Under the pieces are notes generated by a model. That model was given only the letters and a program-made list of their open reading frames with translations, was not told the origin of the DNA and searched no databases. From positions 1-49,873 of the forward strand of contig CAMVLM010000007.1 in assembly GCA_947168335.1 (NCBI GenBank): a DNA stretch of 49,873 bases, written 5' to 3'. The position numbers were made by a program, and so were the translations under genes. Numbering within the stretch: position 1 is the stretch's first letter; each line of letters opens with the position of its first letter. The DNA comes from an uncultured Butyrivibrio sp. Lineage in GTDB: Bacteria; Bacillota; Clostridia; Lachnospirales; Lachnospiraceae. Positions 1-8,809 of the stretch are shown here, one piece after another.

Positions 1-298
1 ATCCGATCTTTTTACTGGGATTCAGGGATGAATAAGGATCCTGAAAAACCATCTGGGCATCCGAATACTTCTGCACAAGCTCTCCCGTATAGTCCCTGTT
101 CATTCCGACAATGGTTTTTGCCAGGGTGGATTTTCCGCAACCAGACTCACCGGCAAGTCCCAGAATCTCCCCCTCGTACACATCAAGATTCACGCCCTTT
201 AATACATGATTCTTTCTTGTTTTACTGAAGGGTGACTTTTTATGATTTTTATAATAGACGTTAAGGTCCTTTATAGTAATAACCTTTTCCTTATCCAT
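1..298 (-). CDS. Oligopeptide/dipeptide ABC transporter ATP-binding protein, second ATPase (5' part only)
   Basis: The gene starts at 298 (MDKEKVITIKDL...) and runs off the left edge, so only about the first 99 residues are present; it was not in the ORF track. The fragment holds the Walker A motif GESGCGKST near residue 50 and a Q-loop region (MVFQDPYSSLNP) near residue 85, which is the hallmark of the OppF/DppF type of peptide-importer ATPase. It lies 48 bases after the OppD-type gene and would be the last member of the five-gene importer operon. It would form a heterodimer with that ATPase on the inner face of the membrane and drive import by ATP hydrolysis. The transported substrate cannot be told from this piece. 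Confidence 0.9.
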   Translation of the reverse strand, partial: MDKEKVITIKDLNVYYKNHKKSPFSKTRKNHVLKGVNLDVYEGEILGLAGESGCGKSTLAKTIVGMNRDYTGELVQKYSDAQMVFQDPYSSLNPSKKIG

Positions 299-346
299 TT
301 AACTCTCCGCTAGTTTTCAGCTTCTCTATCAGCTGAAATATTCCCT

Positions 347-1144
347 TTAAATATCAATCTGTGGAATCGCAGCAATAAGCTTACGGGTATAGCTCATCTT
401 GGGGGATCTGAAAATATCCTCAACGTCGCCTGTCTCAACAATATTACCCGACTGCATAACAATAACTCTCTGGCAGAGCTGCCTTATCAGTGACAGGTCA
501 TGGGAAATGAAAATTATAGCTGTCCCCTTTTCCCTGTTAAGTTTTCTCAAAAGTTCAACTATCTGCGCCTGAATAGTAACATCAAGGGCAGTTGTAGGCT
601 CATCAGCAATCAGTATCCTGGGTTCACCGATCATGGCTGCTGCGATCATGACTCTCTGGCGCATTCCACCGGAAAGCTCATGTGGATACATATTATAGAC
701 TTTTTCCGAGTCCTTTAATCCCACTGCATCCATAATATTTAATGCGCGCCTTTTTCTCTCCGCCTTATCAAGCTCCTTGTGATGAATCCTGAGCGATTCC
801 TCAACCTGCCAGCCAATCTTTTTTACAGGATTAAGGGACGTCATGGGTTCCTGGAAAATAATCGATATCTCATCACCCTGATATGACCTTAAAATATCTC
901 TGTCGCAGGTAAGAAGATCATGCCCGTCAAACATTATCCTTCCGTTTTTAGTAAGGGCATGTCTTTTAAGAAGACCGGCAATTGCCAGTGCGCTCATACT
1001 CTTACCGGAACCTGACTCACCAACGATTCCGACAATTTCACCCTCTTCAAGCATAAGGTCAAAATCCTCAACAACCGTCTCCGGCTTGTCATGATCATGG
1101 AACTCTATATGAAGATCAGTAACATCCAAAATAATCTCACTCAT
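347..1144 (-). CDS. Oligopeptide/dipeptide ABC transporter ATP-binding protein, first ATPase (OppD/DppD-type)
   Basis: A 265-residue ABC ATPase with all the usual landmarks: Walker A GESGSGKS near residue 42, Q-loop FQEPMTSLNP near residue 97, signature LSGGMRQR near residue 157, Walker B ILIADEPT near residue 177, and a switch His in FISHD. It lacks most of the roughly 60-residue C-terminal extension, with its Cys motif, found in longer OppD/DppD proteins, so it is a short version. A GGAG ribosome binding site stands 8 bases ahead of the ATG. It follows the two permease genes and precedes the second ATPase, so it belongs to the peptide-type importer operon. Nickel or another small solute is a possible alternative substrate. 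Confidence 0.93.
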   Translation of the reverse strand: MSEIILDVTDLHIEFHDHDKPETVVEDFDLMLEEGEIVGIVGESGSGKSMSALAIAGLLKRHALTKNGRIMFDGHDLLTCDRDILRSYQGDEISIIFQEPMTSLNPVKKIGWQVEESLRIHHKELDKAERKRRALNIMDAVGLKDSEKVYNMYPHELSGGMRQRVMIAAAMIGEPRILIADEPTTALDVTIQAQIVELLRKLNREKGTAIIFISHDLSLIRQLCQRVIVMQSGNIVETGDVEDIFRSPKMSYTRKLIAAIPQIDI

Positions 1145-1164
1145 CAGATCAACTCCAAAACGCT

Positions 1165-2004
1165 TTAATACTCGCCTATACGCTTGATTCCCTCACTAAG
1201 GAATGAAAAGCCAAGCACCATGACCACGATCACACAGCCAATGCTGATAACATATCCCGGTCTGTTAAAAAGATAGCCCTGCGCATCTGAAAGCATATTG
1301 CCAAGACTTGCATAAGGCGGCTGCGCTCCTATTCCAAGGAAGCTAAGTCCTGCCTCTGCCAGAACTGCATTATTAAAGCCTATCATCACAGAAGACATCA
1401 AAACTCCAAGTGTGTTGGGAAGTATATGCACAAAGATGATTCTCAGATCAGATACTCCCTGAAGCCTTGCAACTTCGACGTAATCCATATTTTTACATCT
1501 TAAAAATTCTCCCCTTACTATTCTTGCAAAGCTGGGGACAAAAGAAATTCCCAGGGCAATTGCCACCTGATAGGTTCCTGTTCCGAACAGACTGACAAAA
1601 ACCAGAGAAAGCAGAATGCTGGGAAATGCCAGCATGACATCAATAATTCTCATGCTGATCTCATCAAACATACCGCCAAAATAACCTGTTAATGCACCGA
1701 GAATGGTTCCTGCACCTGCTCCTATGAATATAGTTGATGCTGCGATTGCAAGCGTGACTCTGCTTCCGTACATTACCCTGCTGAAAACATCCCTGCCCAT
1801 ATGGTCCGTTCCCATTATGTGCTTTAAGGAAATTCCCTTAAGCTTTGATGAAGCGTCCATCTTTGTAGGAGAATAGGGCATATAGAAGAAGCCCAAAAGC
1901 ACGATAAGCAAAACAATACCGGTAAGAATCATTCCCAGAATAAGGTAATAATTTCTCTTACCGGTGGCTTTGTTTTTCTCAAAAAGAGATAAAAACTTTT
2001 TCAT
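1165..2004 (-). CDS. Peptide-type ABC transporter permease (OppC/DppC-type)
   Basis: A 279-residue inner-membrane permease of the binding-protein-dependent type. An N-terminal membrane segment (about residues 19-42, YLILGMILTGIVLLIVLLGF) is followed by the OppC N-terminal region and the motif GTDHMGRDVFSR near residue 65, typical of OppC/DppC proteins. The core then has further membrane segments and an EAA-type loop (EVARLQGVSDLRIIFVHILPN) near residue 178 that contacts the ATPases. Its start overlaps the end of the OppB-type gene by four bases, which indicates translational coupling. With that protein it would form the membrane channel of the importer. Confidence 0.94.
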   Translation of the reverse strand: MKKFLSLFEKNKATGKRNYYLILGMILTGIVLLIVLLGFFYMPYSPTKMDASSKLKGISLKHIMGTDHMGRDVFSRVMYGSRVTLAIAASTIFIGAGAGTILGALTGYFGGMFDEISMRIIDVMLAFPSILLSLVFVSLFGTGTYQVAIALGISFVPSFARIVRGEFLRCKNMDYVEVARLQGVSDLRIIFVHILPNTLGVLMSSVMIGFNNAVLAEAGLSFLGIGAQPPYASLGNMLSDAQGYLFNRPGYVISIGCVIVVMVLGFSFLSEGIKRIGEY

Positions 2005-2945
2005 TCCTCCACCTCGATTCTGGGATCAATTAATCTGTAAATAATATCAACCAGAAGGTTTATGATAAGCACCATAATGGCAACCCCCATTATGATTGCT
2101 TCTACAACCGGATAATCCCTATTGTTTATGGATGTAAGAAGTATTCTGCTTATTCCGGGAATTCCGAAAACCTGCTCTATAACAATACTTCCGGCAACCA
2201 TATCTGAAAGTGCCATTCCCATAAAGGTAACTACGGGTATCATGGCATTTTTAAGCACATGAAGATACAATACTGCATTTGTGGTATTGCCTCTGCTATA
2301 CGCCGTTCTTGTATAATCTTTTCCCGCTTCCTCTATTACGGAGCCCCTAAGAAGCTTCGTTGCCATGGCAGCCTTTGGCAATGCAATTGCAAAAGCCGGT
2401 GGAATAAGATATTTCAGAAAAGCTCCAAAATTCTTTGTATATGAAACGTATCCGCCCGGTGTGAAAAGTTTAAATATTATTCCGAAAACAAAGGTAATAA
2501 GAATACCTGAGAAAAAGGGCGGAATAGCCATTATTATCTGATTTATTACGGAAATAATATGATCCATTATTCCGTTTTCATGCTTGGCAATATAGATTCC
2601 AAGCGGAATAGACGTTACAACCATGATCAAAAAGCTCATCACTGCAAGCGTCAGTGTAATCGGTATTTTCTCAGCGATCATACCTTTTACGGGCACCTTA
2701 TAATCATAAGATGTTCCCATATCTCCTTTGAGGAAAGAAGAAAACCATCTGAAATACTGGACAAAGAAGGGATCATTCAATCCCATTTTTTCTCTGTAAG
2801 AAGCTATAAGCTCCGGTGTTGCCTCTGTCCCAAACATTCTGGTAACAGGATCACCGGGAATAAGACTGAAAGCTAAAAACACGCATATGGATACTACCAA
2901 TAAAGTCAGCGCCATGCTTAGTACTTTTTTCAGTATGTATCTCAT
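2001..2945 (-). CDS. Peptide-type ABC transporter permease (OppB/DppB-type)
   Basis: A 314-residue permease that starts MRYILKKVLSMALTLLVVSICVFL, the standard OppB/DppB first membrane helix, followed by the conserved IPGDPVTRMFG region. About six membrane segments are visible. The EAA-type loop (YTRTAYSRGNTTNAVLYLHVLKNA, near residue 215) is where the ATPases dock. It comes 48 bases after the binding-protein gene, with a small stem-loop in the gap, and overlaps the next permease gene by four bases. It is the first of the two channel subunits of the importer. Confidence 0.94.
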   Translation of the reverse strand: MRYILKKVLSMALTLLVVSICVFLAFSLIPGDPVTRMFGTEATPELIASYREKMGLNDPFFVQYFRWFSSFLKGDMGTSYDYKVPVKGMIAEKIPITLTLAVMSFLIMVVTSIPLGIYIAKHENGIMDHIISVINQIIMAIPPFFSGILITFVFGIIFKLFTPGGYVSYTKNFGAFLKYLIPPAFAIALPKAAMATKLLRGSVIEEAGKDYTRTAYSRGNTTNAVLYLHVLKNAMIPVVTFMGMALSDMVAGSIVIEQVFGIPGISRILLTSINNRDYPVVEAIIMGVAIMVLIINLLVDIIYRLIDPRIEVEE

Positions 2946-2976
2946 ATGCGTATTCCTCTTAGTTTTCTAAAAGATT

Positions 2977-2993
2977 TAGTAACTTAGTTACTA
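2977..2993 (-). other. Small intercistronic stem-loop after the binding-protein gene
   Basis: TAGTAAC-TTA-GTTACTA is a perfect 7-bp inverted repeat directly after the stop codon of the binding-protein gene and before the permease genes. It is AT-rich and has no clear U-run, so full termination is unlikely. Such a stem may slow decay of the upstream mRNA segment, which would favour high levels of the binding protein over the permeases. That role is inference. Confidence 0.4.
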
Positions 2994-4601
2994 TTACTGC
3001 GCAGGTTTAATCTTTGAGTAATCCTGTGCATAAAGCGGATAAAATTTATATCCTGCAAATTTCTTGTTAAGAACTACGAATTCAGGCAGATCCTGAATGT
3101 AAACATTTGCAGCGGTCTGTGAAAGTATTTTCTCACATTCCTTATATTTTGCAGTCTTTTCATTATCATCAACAGCTTCAATTGCTGCCTTAAGTGCTGC
3201 ATCATAATCATCATTCTTGTAGTTGATAAAGTTATTGTGTGCATCTGATGCAAATCTTGAGAGAAGTGCATAAGCTGTAAGTGTAGATGCATCAACACCA
3301 ACTACTGTTGACTGGAAGTTACGGTTTGTGTAAACATCATCAAGCCATGTATTCCACTCAACTTCCTGAATTGTTGCATTTACTCCGATTTCCTTGAACT
3401 GTTCAACAAGTACCTGTGCTGTATCAACGTGCTGTGTATAGTTTGAAGGAACAGTGATCGTGAAATCAAAACCATTGGGATATCCTGCCTCAGCAAGAAG
3501 CTCCTTAGCCTTAGCAACATCCTGGTTGTAAGTATCATTGAGGCTCTCATCAAAATACTTACCAAATGAAGGGAACATACTACTTCCAATCTCTGTACCC
3601 TTACCATCAGATACAAAATCCATTATTGTCTGAGGGTCAATCGCATAGCAGAGAGCCTGACGCACCTGTTCATTGTTAAAAGGCTCAACCGCATTGTTAA
3701 GGTACAGTGCCTGTACAAGATTCATGGTTCCTTCATATACTTCGAAATTATCTGAAAGCTGTGAAACCTGAGCACTTGTCACTCTTGCATACATATCAAT
3801 TGATCCGCCCTCAAGGTCCATAACCACTGAATCAGCGTTAGCCTCAACCTTAAGTGTAATATCTTTGATATATGCAGCCTCTCCCCAATATTCATCAAAC
3901 TTTGTCAGAATGATATTCTCCTGGGGTGAGCGTGATACAAACTTATAAGGGCCTGTTCCTATAGGATTACCTTCGGGGTCCTGATTGTTTGCAGGAATGA
4001 TAGCTACAGTCATATACGCAAGAAACTCAGTATTAGCTTCCTTAAGTGTAAGAACTATTGTAGAATCATCCGGTGTCTCAACACTTTCAATATTAGAAAA
4101 TGCCGATATCAATGGATCAGTTCCATCAGTACCGGCATTACGTTCAATTGAATATTTAACGTCTGCAACCGTAACCACTGACCCATCATGGAACTTAACT
4201 CCATCTCTCAAAGTGAATGTGTACACCTTTGCATCATCTGATATTGTGTAGTCACTGGCGATAGCAGGCTGAAGATTACCGTCTGTATCAGGCTTTACAA
4301 GTCCTTCATATACATTGAAAAGAACTTCACGGGTTCCCGCAGCTTTTGCAATGTGGGGATCCATGCTGTCAATGTCCTGAGGAATACCAATGGTAATCTC
4401 TGAAAGATCATCAGAAGTCTGGCTGCCTGCTCCTTCCGCTTTGCTGTCCGCTTCAGAACTTGCACTTTCGGTAGCGTTTGAGCTGCCTGCTCCATCATCT
4501 TCTGCCTTTTTACTTGAGCATCCGCCCAATGTAAGAGTCAGTGCCGTTAACACAACTAAAAGAGTTGAAAGGCTTCTCCTTCCGAAACTTTTCTTCATCA
4601 T
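2994..4601 (-). CDS. Peptide-type ABC transporter substrate-binding lipoprotein (SBP family 5)
   Basis: An extracellular solute-binding lipoprotein of family 5 (OppA/DppA-like), about 535 residues. The track ORF starts 13 codons earlier, but ATG at 4601 is preceded by AGAAGG at 8 bases, and the protein from there (MMKKSFGRRSLSTLLVV...) has a proper signal peptide with lipobox LTLGGC; the Cys becomes lipid-anchored. A Ser/Glu/Ala-rich linker follows, then the mature domain ITIGIPQDIDSMDPH. The family motif for a bound peptide-like ligand appears as DGVKFHDGS...DVKYSIER. It is the first gene of the importer operon, directly downstream of a strong promoter. The ligand could be oligopeptide, dipeptide or another small molecule; the sequence does not decide. 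Confidence 0.92.
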   Translation of the reverse strand: MMKKSFGRRSLSTLLVVLTALTLTLGGCSSKKAEDDGAGSSNATESASSEADSKAEGAGSQTSDDLSEITIGIPQDIDSMDPHIAKAAGTREVLFNVYEGLVKPDTDGNLQPAIASDYTISDDAKVYTFTLRDGVKFHDGSVVTVADVKYSIERNAGTDGTDPLISAFSNIESVETPDDSTIVLTLKEANTEFLAYMTVAIIPANNQDPEGNPIGTGPYKFVSRSPQENIILTKFDEYWGEAAYIKDITLKVEANADSVVMDLEGGSIDMYARVTSAQVSQLSDNFEVYEGTMNLVQALYLNNAVEPFNNEQVRQALCYAIDPQTIMDFVSDGKGTEIGSSMFPSFGKYFDESLNDTYNQDVAKAKELLAEAGYPNGFDFTITVPSNYTQHVDTAQVLVEQFKEIGVNATIQEVEWNTWLDDVYTNRNFQSTVVGVDASTLTAYALLSRFASDAHNNFINYKNDDYDAALKAAIEAVDDNEKTAKYKECEKILSQTAANVYIQDLPEFVVLNKKFAGYKFYPLYAQDYSKIKPAQ

Positions 4602-4644
4602 GTTACAATCCTTCTTTCTGTATTTAATTTTTGGGTGCACCTCA

Positions 4645-4673
4645 ACTATACGGAAAGAAGCGTGTCATGTCAA
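4645..4673 (-). promoter_or_regulatory. Sigma-A-type promoter of the peptide importer operon
   Basis: Read on the minus strand, TTGACA at -35 and TATAGT at -10 are separated by exactly 17 bases. The binding-protein ATG lies about 44 bases downstream of the -10 box. The near-consensus sequence suggests strong expression. Confidence 0.85.
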
Positions 4674-4741
4674 GTTACGGCTACGGTATATTCTCACGAA
4701 TCACACACTTGCTGCGTGATTCTGCTGTGAATAGTTACGTT

Positions 4742-5254
4742 TTATTCTTTTTTAAGTAAAGGTGTACTCTTATCCGTAGCATCGGTGATGACACCCTCTT
4801 CTTCCTTCTCAAGGACGATCTTTAATTCATCCATGAATGTATTTACGTCTTTAAATTCGCGATAAACCGAAGCAAATCTCACGTAAGCTACAGGATCAAG
4901 ATTCTTCATCTTATCCATGCAGAGCTCACCAATGATACGGCTGGGGATTTCCTTCTGCTCAAGGTTAAATACCTCAGTTTCAACAGCATCAACTATCTGT
5001 GTTATCTGTTCTGCACTGACAGGTCTCTTATGACATGCGCGAAGAACTCCCGCTTCAATCTTGGCGCGATTATAAGGTTCACGATTATTATCCTTTTTGA
5101 TAACGATAAGAGGGATGGTTTCAACCTTCTCATAGGTAGTAAACCTCTTGCCACAGGAATCGCATACACGCCTCCTTCTGATGGAAGTATTCTCATCAGC
5201 AGGCCTTGAATCGATTACACGAGTGTTGTCTTTACCGCAAAATGGACATTTCAT
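4742..5254 (-). CDS. nrdR: Transcriptional repressor NrdR
   Basis: NrdR senses nucleotides with an ATP-cone and represses ribonucleotide reductase genes through NrdR boxes. The N-terminus MKCPFCG...DSR...CDSCGKRFTTYE is the family zinc ribbon (two CxxC pairs), and the region from about residue 47 to 140 is the ATP-cone (VIKKDNNREPYNRAKIEAGVLRAC). I start it at 5254 because GGAAAGG lies 8 bases ahead and every NrdR begins with this ribbon; the track ORF adds ten unlikely residues. At 170 residues it is about 15-20 longer than usual, from an acidic tail rich in Glu and Lys. It stands alone, between the importer promoter and ftsZ, with its own likely promoter. Confidence 0.95.
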   Translation of the reverse strand: MKCPFCGKDNTRVIDSRPADENTSIRRRRVCDSCGKRFTTYEKVETIPLIVIKKDNNREPYNRAKIEAGVLRACHKRPVSAEQITQIVDAVETEVFNLEQKEIPSRIIGELCMDKMKNLDPVAYVRFASVYREFKDVNTFMDELKIVLEKEEEGVITDATDKSTPLLKKE

Positions 5255-5328
5255 ACTACAAACCTTTCCGTGTATTGCACACAATCAATGTCAATATTTT
5301 GGGGCATAAAAAATCACCCACACAATCT

Positions 5329-5357
5329 ATTGTAACATCATTTATCGTAATAATCCA
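5329..5357 (-). promoter_or_regulatory. Likely nrdR promoter (extended -10)
   Basis: On the minus strand TGTTACAAT forms an extended -10 box (5329-5337). The -35 region is weak (TGGATT at 17 bases). It is about 75 bases upstream of the chosen nrdR start. Confidence 0.5.
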
Positions 5358-5436
5358 CAAAAAAAAATCATATTTTGTACATATTTTCATAACATTTATA
5401 TGTTAGCCGGGACTGATGCACAAATGTATCCAGAAA

Positions 5437-5470
5437 GTAAAAAGGAACAGTCGCTATCTGCGACTGTTCC
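5437..5470 (-). terminator. Rho-independent terminator of the division cluster (after ftsZ)
   Basis: GGAACAGTCG and CGACTGTTCC form a perfect 10-bp stem closed by a 7-base loop, followed on the minus strand by TTTTTACTTT. It lies 25 bases after the ftsZ stop codon. Confidence 0.92.
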
Positions 5471-5494
5471 TGAATATTTCATAGCACTATCTGA

Positions 5495-6739
5495 TTATTT
5501 CTTCTGTAAGAAATCCGGAATTTTAAGGCTCTTAGCTTCTACTGAACTGCGAACCTCAGGTGGACGGTTAAGTCCTGAAACAGGTCTTGCTGTCTGAGGT
5601 GCAGGATTCACATTTGCAGGCTGTACAGTTTTCTGTGCAGGAGCCGACTGCAATGTGCTGATTGTAGGCTGAACTGTTGCTGTCTGAGCCGGCTGCTGAG
5701 GTGTAACAGTTACTGTAGGCTGAGGCTGAGGTGCGGGAGTAGGCTGTGCCTGCGCAACCTGCGGCTTAGGTGTCGGAACAGCATTGTGCTTATCCTCGAT
5801 ACCTGTTGCAATAACAGTAACATTACATGTATCAGACATGGTCTCATCATACATTGCACCGAAGATGATGTTTGCATCATCTCCTGCAAGATTACGAATG
5901 TAATCAGCAGCAAGTGAACCATCCATAAGTGAAATATCACCGGATACATTGATGATGACATTGGATGCACCATTGATCTTTGTCTCAAGAAGAGGTGATT
6001 CAACCGCCATCTTAACAGCGTCTGTAGCCTTGTCATCACCCTTACCGGAACCAATTCCGATATGAGCAATTCCCTTATCCTTCATGACAGTCTGTACGTC
6101 AGCGAAGTCAAGGTTGATTGCTGCAGGAACATTGATAAGATCAGTGATTCCCTGAACAGCCTGCTGAAGTACCTCATCTGCCTTCTTAAGGGCATCAGGC
6201 ATTGTTGTACGTCTGTCAACAATCTGAAGAAGCTTATCATTAGGAATAACGATAAGTGTATCTACATTGTTCTTTATTGTGTTAATTCCGTTGAGTGCGT
6301 TCTGCATACGTACTCTGGCCTCAAAAGCGAAAGGCTTGGTGACAACACCAACAGTAAGAATACCCATCTCTTTTGCAAGCTTAGCAACAACAGGAGCTGC
6401 ACCGGTACCTGTACCGCCACCCATACCACAGGTAACGAATACCATGTCTGCTCCCTTGAGAGCAGCAGAAATTTCCTCCATGCTCTCCTCTGCAGCCTTC
6501 TGACCGATTTCAGGCTTGGCACCTGCACCAAGTCCCTTAGTCAGTTTCTCTCCGATCTGTAAAAGCTTTGGTGCTTTACAGAGCTGAAGAGCCTGCTTAT
6601 CAGTATTAATTCCGATGAATTCAACACCGGAAATGTTTTCTTCTACCATTCTATTTACAGCGTTATTGCCTGCACCGCCAACCCCAACAACTATGATCTT
6701 GGCACCGGACTCTGCCTCGTTCGACTTAATTTCAAGCAA
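5495..6739 (-). CDS. ftsZ: Cell division protein FtsZ
   Basis: FtsZ is the tubulin-like GTPase that polymerises into the division ring. The 414-residue protein has the nucleotide-binding [13 protein letters not shown] near residue 19, the tubulin signature GGGTGTG at residues 108-114, the T7 loop NLDFADV with its catalytic Asp near residue 209, a Pro/Gln/Thr-rich linker from about 325 to 395, and the conserved C-terminal tail peptide [10 protein letters not shown] that recruits FtsA/SepF-type anchors. The start is a TTG at 6739, supported by AGGAGG 9 bases upstream; no ATG fits. It ends the dcw cluster and is followed by a strong terminator. A separate promoter just upstream allows expression apart from the rest of the cluster. 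Confidence 0.98.
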   Translation of the reverse strand: MLEIKSNEAESGAKIIVVGVGGAGNNAVNRMVEENISGVEFIGINTDKQALQLCKAPKLLQIGEKLTKGLGAGAKPEIGQKAAEESMEEISAALKGADMVFVTCGMGGGTGTGAAPVVAKLAKEMGILTVGVVTKPFAFEARVRMQNALNGINTIKNNVDTLIVIPNDKLLQIVDRRTTMPDALKKADEVLQQAVQGITDLINVPAAINLDFADVQTVMKDKGIAHIGIGSGKGDDKATDAVKMAVESPLLETKINGASNVIINVSGDISLMDGSLAADYIRNLAGDDANIIFGAMYDETMSDTCNVTVIATGIEDKHNAVPTPKPQVAQAQPTPAPQPQPTVTVTPQQPAQTATVQPTISTLQSAPAQKTVQPANVNPAPQTARPVSGLNRPPEVRSSVEAKSLKIPDFLQKK

Positions 6740-6778
6740 GATAGTGCTCCTCCTTCATAACTAAAACTCCTACAAGCT

Positions 6779-6807
6779 ATATTATAATTTTTTTAGCAAA
6801 TTTACAA
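6779..6807 (-). promoter_or_regulatory. Likely ftsZ promoter
   Basis: On the minus strand TTGTAA and TAATAT are 17 bases apart in the 78-base gap between ftsQ and ftsZ. The AT-rich context makes chance matches possible. Confidence 0.55.
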
Positions 6808-6817
6808 CCTAGAATTT

Positions 6818-7615
6818 TTATTTTTTCTCTTCAAAGGTAATGTTCTGAGTATTTGAATTATAGTCTGACATTTCTAAAATACCGCTCTTTCCCTCAAGTT
6901 TCGGTAATATGTACTGTAGCTGTATGATTTTCTCGTCGATGTTTTCGTTAGTTCCCAAACTCACCTCGACATCCTGAAAATACAGGTACATGCGATATTC
7001 GCTGTCAAAAAATATTTTATCCACTCCAATGTTATATTTGGTCAGAAGCTGTGTTATATCAAGAATTTCCGCAAAAACTTCCTGATTTTCCACCGGAAGC
7101 TTCTCATGGATCACAACATAATCAAATGTAAGCCCCAAAACAAGCGGGACATCAGATGACGCCTCAGAAGAGGTTTCAACAACTATGCCGTCTCTGTCAA
7201 AATAAATATACCGGTCAAGATACTTAACATATCCCGCAACCGCCTTTTCATAGACATTTATACGGATTGTATCAGGTGAAAGCACCTCCACATCCATCTT
7301 TTCCACAAACGGAATACCGGTAATATCCTTATCTCTGTATTTAAACGAAAGATAAAGCGAATTTTTACCAAGGCGTCCCGTCATGACCATATCAAGTATT
7401 TCCTGGTCGGTATAATGGGTATTCCCGTCAACATAGGCATTTACAACCGTATAGTTCCTGTAAATGTATATGCAGGCACTGAGAATGGCTATAAAAAGGA
7501 TAAAAACAAATGCGCCTATGATAAAAAGACTTTTATGTAAGCGAAGCAGCTCCCCGAAATCAATCCGGGGAGCGTATGCCCTTGTCCTTTTAGCACGCAT
7601 TCGTCTTCTAATCAT
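6818..7615 (-). CDS. divIB: Cell division protein FtsQ/DivIB
   Basis: A bitopic division protein of 265 residues. A basic cytoplasmic head (MIRRRMRAKRTRAYAPR) leads to one membrane helix at about residues 30-52 (LFIIGAFVFILFIAILSACIYIY). After it comes the POTRA domain (YTVVNAYVDGNTHYTDQEILDMV...) and then the FtsQ-type beta domain to about residue 240. It bridges FtsL and other ring components outside the membrane and helps time septal wall synthesis. It lies between ftsW and ftsZ, its normal place in the cluster. No strong ribosome binding site is visible at the first ATG; the ATG at codon 6 is an alternative start. Confidence 0.93.
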   Translation of the reverse strand: MIRRRMRAKRTRAYAPRIDFGELLRLHKSLFIIGAFVFILFIAILSACIYIYRNYTVVNAYVDGNTHYTDQEILDMVMTGRLGKNSLYLSFKYRDKDITGIPFVEKMDVEVLSPDTIRINVYEKAVAGYVKYLDRYIYFDRDGIVVETSSEASSDVPLVLGLTFDYVVIHEKLPVENQEVFAEILDITQLLTKYNIGVDKIFFDSEYRMYLYFQDVEVSLGTNENIDEKIIQLQYILPKLEGKSGILEMSDYNSNTQNITFEEKK

Positions 7616-7649
7616 CAGTAATAACCTATATAATCCTTTACGAAATCAC

Positions 7650-8798
7650 TCAAATTTCAATAGTTCTTGCAACGTTAAACACGATACCTATTTCTGTCAG
7701 AAGGAACAACGTAGCACTTCCTCCATAACTGATAAACGGCAATGTAATACCTGTGTTGGGTATAGTGTTGGTAACAACCGCAACATTAAGGATAACCTGC
7801 AGGGCAATATGTCCTATTATACCGATTACAAGAAGTGCACTGTACATATCAGGTGCGTTATTTGCAACGATTATCATACGCCACAAAAGAAGCACAAACA
7901 TGAAAAGTACAGCAATGGATCCAAACAGTCCCAGCTCCTCGCAGATTATGGAAAAAATCATGTCGTTCTGAGCTTCAGGAATAAATCCCAGCTTCTGCAT
8001 ACTCTCGCCAAGTCCCTTGCCGAATACTCCGCCGGAACCGATCGCATAAAGTGCCTGCAGCGTCTGATAGCCCTTACCATTGACATAAGCCTCAGGATCA
8101 AGCCATGCAAGAATACGAACAAAACGATAGTTAAGTTCGCTGTTATAACCAGCTTTTGCAACAACAAAAACCACAATTGCCGCAAATCCCAGAATTCCCG
8201 AGACGATAATAACAAATCTTCTGTAACCGGGAGTAGACACAAACAGCATGACAAAGGCTATTCCCATTATGATAATTGCAGAACTCAGGTTATCCGTACA
8301 TTTCAAAACCGCAAGTGCTATCGGAAGCGGAACAAGCATGACAGTCCAAAAGCCCCTGGGTGTGGCAATTTTCCTGTTAAGTCTGTCAATCAGTGTAGCA
8401 AGTGCAATGATCATACCAAGCTTTGCAATCTCAGCCGGCTGAATTGACAAGCCGCCAATTATAAGCCATCTTCTGGCACCATTAACCTCTTTTCCCAGCG
8501 GTGTTTCAACCAGCATAACCACTATCCCCGAAATAAAATAAATCGGTACCGCAAAACGCTTATAAATGCGCGTAGGGATCCTGGAAACCAGTGCCATAAC
8601 AAATAATCCGAATACTGTAAATGCAAGCTGTCTTTTAAAGTAATAAGCCGAATCCGAATAATCCAAAGCTGCCTCGTATGAACTTGTTGAATAAAGCATT
8701 ATAAGTCCGAAGGTAAGCAAAAACAGCACAATAAAAATCATACTGTAATCAACATAATATTCCTTCTCCGTCCGCTTAGCTGTTTTTACAGCCTGCAT
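7650..8798 (-). CDS. ftsW: Septal peptidoglycan polymerase FtsW (SEDS family)
   Basis: A 382-residue SEDS glycosyltransferase with about ten membrane segments. Family landmarks include GARRWLIIGGLSIQPAEIAKLGMI near residue 112, which carries the conserved WI..G...QPSE-like motif, YQTLQALYAIGSGGVFGKGLGESMQKLGFIPEAQNDMIFSIICEELG near residue 245, and the C-terminal LPFISYGGSA motif near residue 355. FtsW polymerises lipid II at the septum with its partner transpeptidase, here the PBP encoded upstream. RodA is the close paralogue; the position between murD and ftsQ favours FtsW. It starts 11 bases after murD ends. Confidence 0.95.
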   Translation of the reverse strand: MQAVKTAKRTEKEYYVDYSMIFIVLFLLTFGLIMLYSTSSYEAALDYSDSAYYFKRQLAFTVFGLFVMALVSRIPTRIYKRFAVPIYFISGIVVMLVETPLGKEVNGARRWLIIGGLSIQPAEIAKLGMIIALATLIDRLNRKIATPRGFWTVMLVPLPIALAVLKCTDNLSSAIIIMGIAFVMLFVSTPGYRRFVIIVSGILGFAAIVVFVVAKAGYNSELNYRFVRILAWLDPEAYVNGKGYQTLQALYAIGSGGVFGKGLGESMQKLGFIPEAQNDMIFSIICEELGLFGSIAVLFMFVLLLWRMIIVANNAPDMYSALLVIGIIGHIALQVILNVAVVTNTIPNTGITLPFISYGGSATLFLLTEIGIVFNVARTIEI

Positions 8799-8809
8799 AT
8801 AAATCCCCC

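Noticed and set aside
4680-4740. Inverted repeat GAATCAC..GTGATTC as nrdR terminator
   Set aside because: The stem is perfect but short, no U-run follows, and it runs into the importer promoter; it may be a terminator or an operator but I cannot support either.
6062-6562. 166-codon plus-strand ORF over ftsZ
   Set aside because: Shadow of ftsZ; Cys/Ser/Asn-rich with no start signals.
7464-8447. 327-codon plus-strand ORF over ftsQ and ftsW
   Set aside because: Antisense to two clear membrane-protein genes; rich in Asn, Lys, Cys and His as shadows of hydrophobic codons usually are; no ribosome binding site.
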